Below, piece after piece: positions 51,046 to 58,688 of a stretch of 64,000 nt of DNA; positions within the stretch are counted from its first letter, which is position 1; every line of letters starts with the position of its first letter. The stretch is taken from NCBI GenBank assembly GCA_947493585.1, contig CANLRI010000003.1, positions 62,001-126,000 of the forward strand, read 5' to 3'. The notes under the pieces are model-generated. The model saw nothing but the letters and a program-made list of their open reading frames with translations, made no database searches and was not told the origin of the DNA. Source of the stretch: an uncultured Planococcus sp. Lineage in GTDB: Bacteria > Bacillota > Bacilli > Bacillales_A > Planococcaceae. A program made the position numbers and the translations under genes.

Positions 51046-52203
51046 ATGGAACTCCAAACTATGCACGCCCAACTTGCAGAAAAATTGCAAAGCCACGCAC
51101 TCGTCACTGCCACCATCAGCCAGCCGCGCCAAAAATCGAACGACTTGAAGCGCATCAAATTAAAACCGGTCGAACTGAAAGAAGGCTACCGCATCCAGTT
51201 CGAATATCAATATGAACAGATCTTAAAACACCAAAACTTCCCCATCGACCAAGCCAACGCTGAACTCGAGCGGCTGCTCACTGAGTTTCGCCAAGGCTTG
51301 TTCCAATTCACCGACGAAAAAGTCCAAGTCCAATTGAGCAAGAAATTCAAAGTCAGCTATAAATCCGAAGCCGAGGTTCGTGCTGCTGCCGATTTGTCGC
51401 ACAACCGCAAGAAAGACTATTTGCTTCAGGACGGCACCCCTTATCCATTTCTTGTGCGCCTCGGCGTCCAATCGCCGGATGGAAAAGTCAAGAAACAAAA
51501 ATACGATAAATTCCGCCAGATCAATCGCTTCATTGAATTCATCGACGATGCACTCGAACATTTGCCGAAAGATCGCCCGATCCGCATACTCGATTTCGGC
51601 TCCGGCAAATCTTACCTAACCTTCGCACTGTATCATTATTTGCGCGTTGAAAAAGGACTCTACTTGCGCGTCACCGGCCTCGACTTGAAAAAAAGCGTCA
51701 TCGAGGAATGCCAAAATATTGCCCGCGACCTCGACTACAAGCAGCTCGAATTCCTTGTCGGCGACATCAACGATTACGACCAAGATACCGCCGTCGATAT
51801 GGTCGTCACATTGCACGCGTGTGACGTGGCGACAGATATGGCGCTTGCCCGCGCTGTTAAATGGAACGCAGGCGTCATCTTGAGTGTGCCGTGCTGCCAA
51901 CACGAACTCAATAGCCAAATCCAGTCATCGCCGCTTGATATCATGCTGCAGCACGGTTTGATCAAAGAACGCTTCAGCGCACTCGCGACTGATTCGATCC
52001 GCGCGGAACTGCTGTCATTGGTCGGCTACGAAACCCAATTGATGGAGTTTATCGATATGGAGCATACGCCAAAAAATATTCTGATCCGCGCCTACCGCAC
52101 CAATAAAAGACCGGCAGCTGGGCAATTGGAACGCTACCGGGAATTCACCAGACTGTTGAACGCTAAACCGTTTCTTGAAAACGAATTAAAGGAGCTCCTA
52201 TGA
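51046..52203 (+). CDS. Class I SAM-dependent methyltransferase (Methyltransf_32-like)
   Basis: In this 385-residue protein residues 1-150 form a distinct N-terminal region ending DGTPYPFLVRLGVQSPDGKV. A Rossmann methyltransferase follows: SAM motif ILDFGSGKSYLTFALY, acidic GLDLKK, and THACD-like TLHACDVATD. The late VPCCQHELN motif marks a group shared with eukaryotic GSTCD-like proteins. The substrate is not known; the family is suspected to act on RNA or protein. It overlaps the following small membrane protein gene by 4 bases. Confidence 0.85.
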   Translation: MELQTMHAQLAEKLQSHALVTATISQPRQKSNDLKRIKLKPVELKEGYRIQFEYQYEQILKHQNFPIDQANAELERLLTEFRQGLFQFTDEKVQVQLSKKFKVSYKSEAEVRAAADLSHNRKKDYLLQDGTPYPFLVRLGVQSPDGKVKKQKYDKFRQINRFIEFIDDALEHLPKDRPIRILDFGSGKSYLTFALYHYLRVEKGLYLRVTGLDLKKSVIEECQNIARDLDYKQLEFLVGDINDYDQDTAVDMVVTLHACDVATDMALARAVKWNAGVILSVPCCQHELNSQIQSSPLDIMLQHGLIKERFSALATDSIRAELLSLVGYETQLMEFIDMEHTPKNILIRAYRTNKRPAAGQLERYREFTRLLNAKPFLENELKELL

Positions 52204-52454
52204 AACGAAAAAATTTAGTCAACGGCATGATTCTTGCTTTTTCAGTCATCCTCATCCGCTTTATCGACGTGCGCGTCTACGATATGCCACTCATTTTGAC
52301 TTTGGTCTTATTGATGGTACTGATTTATGGAGGCATCCGCCTCGTCGAACGCTTCCCTGCACTCGATGAACCCGTCAGCAAAAAGGTGTCCTATATCACC
52401 AACACTTTGGTCATCGTTACCATCTTCCTGGCATTCTTCGTGCTCGGGCTTTAG
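52200..52454 (+). CDS. Small membrane protein
   Basis: The 84-residue protein has two to three hydrophobic spans: MILAFSVILIRF, LILTLVLLMVLIYGG and TLVIVTIFLAFFVLGL. The family is not recognised. Translation is coupled to the methyltransferase (ATGA overlap), and GGAGCTCCT-type sequence lies before the start. It is the end of the operon. Confidence 0.75.
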   Translation: MKRKNLVNGMILAFSVILIRFIDVRVYDMPLILTLVLLMVLIYGGIRLVERFPALDEPVSKKVSYITNTLVIVTIFLAFFVLGL

Positions 52455-52466
52455 CTTTTGATATGT

Positions 52467-52500
52467 AAGGAATCAATGCTCAGCATTGGTTCCTTTTTTT
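52467..52500 (+). terminator. Intrinsic terminator of the methyltransferase operon
   Basis: AAGGAAxCAATGCT pairs with AGCATTGxTTCCTT around a single base (T-G at x), followed by T7. Confidence 0.92.
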
Positions 52501-52601
52501 GTTTTAGTAGTGAGAGAATCGCTTCCCGGTTTGAATACGTATGAAGATAGCTAGGGTTTGCCTGTCGAAGTGTTTCTACATGCGATTCGGGTTTCTTGTT
52601 G

Positions 52602-52787
52602 GTAGTCGCCGCCGTGCTTTGGGTAGGCCTCTTGCAATAAGCCAATGAAATGGCGAAAGGAAGTTGAGTCATTTCATTGGCGACGCATCTGCATGCAGAT
52701 GTGGGAGCACAAGGGTTTAGCCCTCCGGAAAGCGTGCCCCTGGAGCGCAGTAGAAAAGCAGAAACTTTTCCGCTCCCCTCTTTGTAC
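52602..52787. repeat. Hairpin intergenic repeat related to those at 3.0 and 32 kb
   Basis: The left part (GTCGCCGCCGTGCTTTGGGT) resembles the 32-kb tandem unit. Then come 11-base arms CCAATGAAATG (52642-52652) and CATTTCATTGG (52670-52680) around CGAAAGGAAGTTGAGT. GCGACGCATCTGC follows with a perfect 16-base palindrome (52686-52701), as at 3 kb. The right end has GGG/CCC and CCGGAAAGCGTGCCCCTGGAGC sequence. The gap 52501-52864 has no gene. Confidence 0.75.
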
Positions 52788-52864
52788 TTCATTCTTTCTA
52801 CATCACCCAGTTGACCCGAATCTTGTCCCATCACGCAGTTATTGTTGCCAACTATTTTTCACAC

Positions 52865-52896
52865 AAAAAGCCGCTTCTTTTTCAAGAAGCGGCTTT
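52865..52896 (-). terminator. Intrinsic terminator of the 139-residue protein gene
   Basis: AAAGCCGCTTCT and AGAAGCGGCTTT form a 12-bp stem; T5 follows on the minus strand. Confidence 0.92.
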
Positions 52897-52903
52897 CCAC
52901 TAT

Positions 52904-53323
52904 TCAAGGTGTGTTGTCGTTCGGCTTTTCGTCCGCCTGTTCTTTGACGACCGACTCAATATAGCTCTTCACCGGCTCGAGCGTCAGTTCCAGGTGGCTG
53001 GTCTCCAGATGCTTCGCCAAATAATCGAGCTGGTGGTCTTCTACCGCGTCCGACTGGAGATTGAGAACGTCATTAATATAGAGCATTCCTTCATTTGTCG
53101 CCATCGGGGAATCGACGCCGTCTTGATTTCTTTCCTCGACCGTCTCCAAGCCATGGATCAAACCTTGTTCTTTCAACTCGTCCATCGCCTCTTTATATTT
53201 TTCTTCACCGATGCCTTGAGACAAGCTGCGGTCGAGCTCCTGGATGTCTTCCAATGAGGCACCTATATAATACTGGGCATAATACGCCATGAGCACTTGT
53301 TCTTTTTCCTGCAATTCATTCAT
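52904..53323 (-). CDS. Hypothetical acidic protein
   Basis: This 139-residue acidic soluble protein has no named family that I recognise. Residues 1-70 look like a small helical, possibly winged-helix, fold (EEKYKEAMDELKEQGLIHGLE). Residues 90-139 are a helical, charged tail (ESVVKEQADEKPN). It has no signal or membrane span. It is divergent from an ABC exporter operon and has its own terminator. Confidence 0.7.
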   Translation of the reverse strand: MNELQEKEQVLMAYYAQYYIGASLEDIQELDRSLSQGIGEEKYKEAMDELKEQGLIHGLETVEERNQDGVDSPMATNEGMLYINDVLNLQSDAVEDHQLDYLAKHLETSHLELTLEPVKSYIESVVKEQADEKPNDNTP

Positions 53324-53406
53324 AAGGCCAAACCCTCCATATATTCGTTGTTAATTGGTTTATTCCCGCTGAGGCGATAGTTAAGCCTGCCGGATTTCCA
53401 AAAAAC

Positions 53407-53432
53407 TGAAACTTTCTGGGAAATGAATCGTT
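53407..53432 (+). promoter_or_regulatory. ECF-sigma-like promoter of the ABC exporter
   Basis: TGAAAC (53407-53412), a 16-base spacer and CGTT (53429-53432) fit the extracytoplasmic-function sigma pattern (SigW-type TGAAAC-N16-CGT). It lies 39 bases before the ATPase start. No alternative sigma-A pair was as good. Confidence 0.6.
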
Positions 53433-53470
53433 AGTACTGAAGGAAGTAAAACGGAAAGAAGGTGGCTCAT

Positions 53471-54394
53471 ATGAGCAATGAGAAAATTGTTGAGATTCGC
53501 AAGCTCTCGAAGACGATCGGCAAAAAGCAGATTATCAAAAACTTGAACTTGGATCTCCATAAAGGGGAAATCACTGGGTTTCTCGGGCCAAACGGTGCAG
53601 GTAAAACGACGACAATCCGGATGATGGTCGGATTGATGAAGCCGACACAAGGCGACATCCTGATCGGCGGAAAATCGATCCGCACTGATTTTGAGGAAAG
53701 CATCGAAAAAGTCGGCGTCATTGTGGAAAATCCGGAGATGTACAAATTCATGTCAGGCTATAAGAACCTGGTGCATTTCGCGCGCATGCATAAAGGCGTG
53801 ACAAAAGCACGCATCGACGAAGTGATCCAGCAAGTCGGGATGCAAAACCGCATCAAAGAAAAAGTTGGTTCGTATTCACTCGGTATGCGCCAACGTCTTG
53901 GGCTCGCACAGGCACTGCTCAACAATCCGAAGTTTTTGATTTTGGATGAGCCAACAAACGGTTTGGATCCTGCAGGTATCCGCGAATTCCGCATGTATTT
54001 GCGCAAAGTAGCACGCGAGAACGATGTTGCCATTTTTGTCTCCAGCCATTTATTGTCGGAGATTGAATTATTGTGCGACCGCATCGCCATTATCCAGAAC
54101 GGTGAATTGATTGACATCAAAAATGTCAACGAACACCAGCAATCTCGCTATTACATAGAAGCCAAGCCTTCTGAGCAGGCAAAACAAGTACTTGAAGAAA
54201 TTGGCTTCACCGTACACCCGCATGAAAACGGCTATCTAATCGATACAGAACCGGAGCACATTCCAGGCGCCATTAAGCTGCTTACTGCTGCAGGCATCGA
54301 TTTATACGCTGTCCAGCCGCACCGCACGACCTTAGAAGATCAATTCCTTGAAATGACTGGAGGCGGCGAAATTGCTCAAGCTCATACAAAATGA
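53471..54394 (+). CDS. ABC transporter ATPase (BcrA/NatA-like)
   Basis: The 307-residue ATPase has Walker A GPNGAGKTT, Q-loop region MVGLMKPTQG, signature YSLGMRQRLGLAQALL and Walker B FLILDEPTNGLDPAGI. The C-terminal extension (KQVLEEIGFTVHPHENGYLI) is typical of bacitracin or lantibiotic-export ATPases. ATG at 53471 follows AAGGTGG; GTG 53462 is the alternative. It works with the overlapping permease. An ECF-type promoter suggests envelope stress induction. Confidence 0.9.
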   Translation: MSNEKIVEIRKLSKTIGKKQIIKNLNLDLHKGEITGFLGPNGAGKTTTIRMMVGLMKPTQGDILIGGKSIRTDFEESIEKVGVIVENPEMYKFMSGYKNLVHFARMHKGVTKARIDEVIQQVGMQNRIKEKVGSYSLGMRQRLGLAQALLNNPKFLILDEPTNGLDPAGIREFRMYLRKVARENDVAIFVSSHLLSEIELLCDRIAIIQNGELIDIKNVNEHQQSRYYIEAKPSEQAKQVLEEIGFTVHPHENGYLIDTEPEHIPGAIKLLTAAGIDLYAVQPHRTTLEDQFLEMTGGGEIAQAHTK

Positions 54395-55313
54395 ATGGAT
54401 GAAATTATGGAGTAAAAAAGCGACATGGATTATGGCGATCCTCCTAATTGTCATCTTATTGGCAAATGCAGGCATCACCAAATGGATCGAATCCACTTCC
54501 CCTGCACCGGAGATAGGATGGCAGGAAATGGAAGAAATGAACTTAATGTCAGCCCAAGATCAACTGCAAAATCCGGACATTGGCTCTGCCCAACAAGACT
54601 ATTACGAAGGCCAGGCCGCCATCGCCGAATACCGGTTAGCCAATGATGCTGAACCGTTTAAAGTTGAAAGCTTGCAGCAACAAGTGCTTGACGGCCATAT
54701 GATGCTGTCGCTCGTGACGCTTTTCACAGTCATCGTCGGCGCAGGAATCGTTGCTTCTGAGTTTTCACAAGGGACAATCAAGATGTTGTTGACCCGTCCA
54801 GTCAAAAGATGGAAAATATTAACATCAAAATACATTACCACGATGCTGTTCGCTTTATTGTTTGCAGTAATCACCTTCGCATCCATCGCCTTGTTCAGCT
54901 GGATTTTCTTCGGAGTCGGGGACGGCGCATTCCTGGTATGGAACGGATCGGAAGTCGTGGAAGGCTCTTACTGGGCGGAAGCATTGAAACTATCCGCGCT
55001 CAGCTTAGCGAGCACCTGGATGATCGGGACGTTTGCATTCATGCTCGGGACAGTTTTCCGTTCGAGTTCGCTCGCGATCGGCGTGTCGATTTTCTTGATG
55101 TTTGTCGGCGTGCAACTCGTCTTCTTGCTCCAGCGCTTTGAAATCGTCAAATATTATTTATTCACGCATACCGATTTGACTCAATTCTATACAGGCTTCA
55201 TGCCAATTCCAGACATCACAATGGCCATGTCGCTCATCGTTTTGACTGTCTATTTCCTGGTCTTCATGCTGATCAGCTATTGGACATTCTCAAAACGCGA
55301 CGTCACCGCCTGA
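54372..55313 (+). CDS. ABC-2 type transporter permease
   Basis: The 313-residue permease has six spans. It starts with the cytoplasmic LIQNEWMKLWSKKATW motif of ABC-2 permeases and one span, then a large extracytoplasmic segment of about 75 residues (WQEMEEMNLMSAQDQLQ). VIVGAGIVASEFSQGTIKMLLTRPVKRWKILTSKY follows. The start is TTG at 54372, inside the ATPase gene (23-base overlap). Together they form an exporter resembling BcrAB/antimicrobial peptide immunity systems; the substrate is unknown. Confidence 0.88.
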   Translation: MLKLIQNEWMKLWSKKATWIMAILLIVILLANAGITKWIESTSPAPEIGWQEMEEMNLMSAQDQLQNPDIGSAQQDYYEGQAAIAEYRLANDAEPFKVESLQQQVLDGHMMLSLVTLFTVIVGAGIVASEFSQGTIKMLLTRPVKRWKILTSKYITTMLFALLFAVITFASIALFSWIFFGVGDGAFLVWNGSEVVEGSYWAEALKLSALSLASTWMIGTFAFMLGTVFRSSSLAIGVSIFLMFVGVQLVFLLQRFEIVKYYLFTHTDLTQFYTGFMPIPDITMAMSLIVLTVYFLVFMLISYWTFSKRDVTA

Positions 55314-55320
55314 TGCAGGC

Positions 55321-55360
55321 AAAAACCCCCTTGAACTATTAACAGTTCAAGGGGGTTTTT
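55321..55360. terminator. Bidirectional intrinsic terminator
   Basis: AAAAACCCCCTTGAACT and AGTTCAAGGGGGTTTTT pair around ATTAAC between convergent genes. Confidence 0.96.
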
Positions 55361-55363
55361 CGT

Positions 55364-55978
55364 TTAATAGGCAATGCCGACTCGGCTTTTCAGGAAATCA
55401 TCCGAATCCAATTGCTCGTAAGCAAACAATGCCGTATCGCCAGCCGTGATTTCTTTGCCATCTTCCGGCAAGTAATTTTCTTCAAAGCGGAAATAGCCTT
55501 TCGGTTCCCCGTCCGGCAAGTAGGTCGGGCACACGATTGTCCAGTCCAGATCACTTTGTTCCAATGATTTATAGGCTTTTTCATGTTCTTCCGCGGCAAA
55601 GGTCAGTTGGCGCTTTGAATCCCCGCCTTGATAGCGAAGCAGCCCTGGGCTCAAGCGACTGTTCAGAATACCGGCTGTCCCGATGGTGATGATGCGCCGC
55701 ACACCTTCTGCTTCCATCGCTTTTACAATCAGCGGTGTAGCATCCGATAAGGTAGTCGTGCGGTCGGTTCCGATTGCGCTAATCACGGCATCCGCCCCTT
55801 CGAGCGTCCGGCGGATATCTTCTTCATTGCGGACATTGCCAACAATTACTTCAAGATTTGAATGCGGCTCAAGATCCGCTCTCCGGACGAGCGCTTTCAC
55901 TTCATGGCCATCGCGAAGCGCCATATTTAAGACATATCTCCCGACTCTTCCTGTTGCTCCAAATAAAGCGATTTTCAT
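55364..55978 (-). CDS. NAD(P)-binding NmrA/YwnB-like oxidoreductase
   Basis: This 204-residue atypical SDR has the Rossmann motif LFGATGRVGRYVLNMAL and a pattern like VISAIGTDRTTTLSDAT and DWTIVCPTYLPDG. It lacks the YxxxK pair. Relatives are redox sensors or flavin/quinone reductases such as B. subtilis YwnB. It is 47 bases downstream of the NfrA-like gene on the same strand. Confidence 0.88.
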   Translation of the reverse strand: MKIALFGATGRVGRYVLNMALRDGHEVKALVRRADLEPHSNLEVIVGNVRNEEDIRRTLEGADAVISAIGTDRTTTLSDATPLIVKAMEAEGVRRIITIGTAGILNSRLSPGLLRYQGGDSKRQLTFAAEEHEKAYKSLEQSDLDWTIVCPTYLPDGEPKGYFRFEENYLPEDGKEITAGDTALFAYEQLDSDDFLKSRVGIAY

Positions 55979-56025
55979 TGTTTCGCAGCCTCCTCAATCA
56001 TTCCAGTTGGTTATGGATGTATTTT

Positions 56026-56757
56026 TTATTTGAATAGGTATCCGCGCTTAGCCAATACATCTTTCAGATCAGGACGATGTGGTTTGTTTAAAAATGTCGC
56101 CATCTGTTCGCTCCATTTAGCGGTTTTTTGGTTATTCGAGCGTGCAGCATAGTAAGCCATAATTGTCTCATCGTACGCCGGTAAAATCTCTGCGTATTTC
56201 GCTTCGTCGTATTCGTTTTCATGAAGTACGGCTTCTACAGGAAGTCGCGGCTTTACTTCATTGGCTTCGTTCGGCACACCGACGGTCAAGCCGTAAACCG
56301 GGAAGACGCCTTCGGGCAAACCGGCGAGTTTACTGATCTCCTCCATATTATTGCGCACTCCGCCGATATAGCAGATGCCATAACCTTTGGATTCAGCGGC
56401 AAGCGCCAAGTTCTGTGCGAGCAATCCGACGTCTGTCACCGCGACCAGCAAATTTTCGGCCTGGTCAAAGACAATGTCTTCGCCTTGCAGTTTCGCAGCA
56501 TGGCCTAAGCGGTTATAGTCGGCGCACATTAAGAATACGGCGCCTGCCCCTTCCATCTGTTTCGGGTTTTTGGACAGCTCGCCAAGACGTTTGCGCTTGT
56601 CTTCATCTGTCACCCAAACGATCGAATATGCTTGTACGAAGTGGGAAGTTGCCGCATGCTGTGCCGCTTCGACCAATTCATGGACTTCTGCGCGCGTTAA
56701 TTGCTGGTCTTTGTAGTCGCGGACCGATGCGTGAGATTTCATTAATTCAATGACCAT
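56026..56757 (-). CDS. nfrA: NfrA-like NADPH-dependent FMN oxidoreductase (nitroreductase family)
   Basis: This 243-residue flavoenzyme of the NfrA/Frp class reduces FMN, nitro compounds and quinones. It shows MKSHASVRDYKDQQL, AAQHAATSHFVQAYSI, ALAAESKGYGICYIGGVRN and the C-terminal arm AARSNNQKTAKWSEQM, typical of NfrA. ATG at 56757 follows GGAGGGATACATA. It adds to the redox-defence set of the window (azoR, wrbA, NmrA-like). Confidence 0.92.
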   Translation of the reverse strand: MVIELMKSHASVRDYKDQQLTRAEVHELVEAAQHAATSHFVQAYSIVWVTDEDKRKRLGELSKNPKQMEGAGAVFLMCADYNRLGHAAKLQGEDIVFDQAENLLVAVTDVGLLAQNLALAAESKGYGICYIGGVRNNMEEISKLAGLPEGVFPVYGLTVGVPNEANEVKPRLPVEAVLHENEYDEAKYAEILPAYDETIMAYYAARSNNQKTAKWSEQMATFLNKPHRPDLKDVLAKRGYLFK

Positions 56758-56860
56758 TATGTATCCCTCCAAAGAATCTGTTTCCCTTATCGTACCAAAA
56801 ACTCTTGGCGGATACTTGCTTCAGGATTTTTGCTACAATCAAGCTACGAGGTGAAATCAC

Positions 56861-57418
56861 TTGAAAACATTCCGCACCGTCTTTTCTTTGCTGTTCTTAT
56901 TCATCCTCGGTGCTTTTTTGTTCATTTGGATCGAACGGGAAATGGAAGAGCGCCACGAACGCGCTGAACGCCCGCTGCCGACCGGGCTGCATCCCATCGT
57001 CGAATCCAAGCGTGACCAGCTAATCGCGCAAGCTGAAGAAGTCGGCATCGAAATCCTCATCACCGATGGTTTCCGTTCCGTCGAAGAACAAAATGACATC
57101 CACGCCCAAGGGCGCACACGCGGGGGCAATGTCGTCACTTACGCTGAAGGTGGCGAATCCTATCATAATTACGGCTTGGCCATCGATTTTGCGCTTCGTC
57201 TGCCAGACGGTTCAGTCGTCTGGGATATCCAGCGGGACGGCAACGGAAATGGCCGTCCCGACTGGTTTGAAGTAGCCGACATCGGCAAAGAGCTCGGTTT
57301 TGAATGGGGTGGCGATTGGGTACGCTTCAAGGATTACCCCCACCTTCAATTGGATTTCGGCTTGTCGATCCGCCAGTTGCAAGATGGCTACCGTCCCGAG
57401 GATGTCATCTCCGATTAA
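56861..57418 (+). CDS. M15 family peptidoglycan peptidase (CwlK/VanY-like)
   Basis: The 185-residue extracytoplasmic zinc peptidase is anchored by an N-terminal span (VFSLLFLFILGAFLFIWI). The metal site is SYHNYGLAID (His and Asp) and YPHLQLD (His), with catalytic Glu in the SVEEQ region. Relatives cleave L-Ala-D-Glu or D-Ala-D-Ala bonds in peptidoglycan. The start is TTG at 56861 with GAGGTG 7 bases upstream. After the stop, an AATTCCGG/CCGGAATT inverted repeat (57465-57498) lies in the gap before the next gene. Confidence 0.92.
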   Translation: MKTFRTVFSLLFLFILGAFLFIWIEREMEERHERAERPLPTGLHPIVESKRDQLIAQAEEVGIEILITDGFRSVEEQNDIHAQGRTRGGNVVTYAEGGESYHNYGLAIDFALRLPDGSVVWDIQRDGNGNGRPDWFEVADIGKELGFEWGGDWVRFKDYPHLQLDFGLSIRQLQDGYRPEDVISD

Positions 57419-57577
57419 GTCTTATGCAAGATGATGAGTCGATTCCTGCCAAAAACCGACAAGGAATTCCGGAAAGGCACGACTAAAGGACCGGAATTGG
57501 GGTAGTATCCTTATATAGAGATAGAAACATATGCCAGTACTTTATTTCTGGATGCCAGAAATGGAAAGAGGTTGCCT

Positions 57578-58624
57578 GTGGAACAATTCGCCATCGTCAT
57601 TCCGGCCTATAAACCAGAAGAGCCGTGCAAACGTACAATCGAAGAAGCGATATCAGCTGGCTTTTCCCGGATCATTGTCGTGAATGACGGCAGTGGAGCT
57701 CCCTATGAAGGCTTTTTTGATGAGCTGGAAAAACTTCCGCAAGTGACGTTATTGACTCATGCGATCAATCAAGGAAAAGGGCGCGCGTTAAAGACCGTGT
57801 TCCACTACATTCTTAATCACCAATTGCCTATCGAAGCCATCATTACCGCTGATGCAGACGGGCAACATTTGGTATCGGATATGGTTAAAATCGCCGATGC
57901 ACTTGAAGCTTCACCGAACCATGTGGTGCTCGGTGCCAGGGATTTCACGCAGCCGGGCATCCCGTTCCGCAGCCGCTTCGGCAACCGCTTCACACGCGTA
58001 TTGTTCCGCTTGTCTACCGGCGCGGACCTAACAGACACCCAGACCGGCCTGCGCGGCATTCCCGTGAAATTTTTGCCAAGGCTTCTTGATGTGCTCGGCG
58101 AACGTTTTGAATACGAAATGAATATGCTCGCGGCATTGAAAAAGAATTACATACCGGTATCGGAAGTAACGATCGAAACAGTTTATTTGGATGACAATAA
58201 GTCATCACATTTCCACCCGCTCCGCGACTCGTACCATATCTACAAAATCTTTTTATTCTACGGGATATCAGGCGCGGCTTCATTTGGTCTAGATATCGCC
58301 TTGTTCTGGCTATTTGTCCAACTGTTGCGCGACGAATCGCCAGAAGCGTTCATTATTCTCGCAACGATTGCGGCACGCATTCTGTCTTCCCTGTTCAATT
58401 ACTATATCAACCGGAATAAAGTCTTTAAGCAGGGCTCGAAACAATCTTTGCTGCGCTATTACATACTGGCTGCCTTCATCATGGGCGTCTCCGCTGCATC
58501 GGTCCACTTCTTGTATGCAGAATGGCTCGGCCGCGGAGAAGTGATCTTAAAAGTGATGGTCGATACGGTGTTGTTCATCTTCGGCTTCGTGGCTCAGCGC
58601 GCTTGGGTTTTCCGTAAAGAATAA
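57578..58624 (+). CDS. Bifunctional glycosyltransferase family 2 / GtrA protein
   Basis: The 348-residue protein has a cytoplasmic GT2 domain (IVIPAYKPEEP, VVNDGSG, ADADGQH with the metal-binding DAD, RSRFGNRFTRVLFRLSTG) to about residue 210. A four-span GtrA domain follows (FLFYGISGAASFGLDIALFW, NYYINRNKVFK, FVAQRAWVFRK). Such fusions transfer sugars to undecaprenyl phosphate and flip or move the lipid-linked sugar, for teichoic acid or glycan decoration. GTG 57578 fits GGAAAGAGG better than TTG 57572. Confidence 0.92.
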   Translation: MEQFAIVIPAYKPEEPCKRTIEEAISAGFSRIIVVNDGSGAPYEGFFDELEKLPQVTLLTHAINQGKGRALKTVFHYILNHQLPIEAIITADADGQHLVSDMVKIADALEASPNHVVLGARDFTQPGIPFRSRFGNRFTRVLFRLSTGADLTDTQTGLRGIPVKFLPRLLDVLGERFEYEMNMLAALKKNYIPVSEVTIETVYLDDNKSSHFHPLRDSYHIYKIFLFYGISGAASFGLDIALFWLFVQLLRDESPEAFIILATIAARILSSLFNYYINRNKVFKQGSKQSLLRYYILAAFIMGVSAASVHFLYAEWLGRGEVILKVMVDTVLFIFGFVAQRAWVFRKE

Positions 58625-58653
58625 AGACCGTCACACATATTTGGCGAGCATAG

Positions 58654-58688
58654 AAAAAGAGCGGAAGCTTAGGCTTCCGCTCTTTTTT
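58654..58688. terminator. Bidirectional intrinsic terminator
   Basis: AAAAAGAGCGGAAGC and GCTTCCGCTCTTTTTT pair around a short loop between convergent genes. Confidence 0.95.

Noticed and set aside
57465-57498. AATTCCGG/CCGGAATT inverted repeat as terminator
   Set aside because: The arms are perfect but the loop is 18 bases and no T run follows, so terminator function is not supported. It is kept only as a remark under the M15 peptidase.
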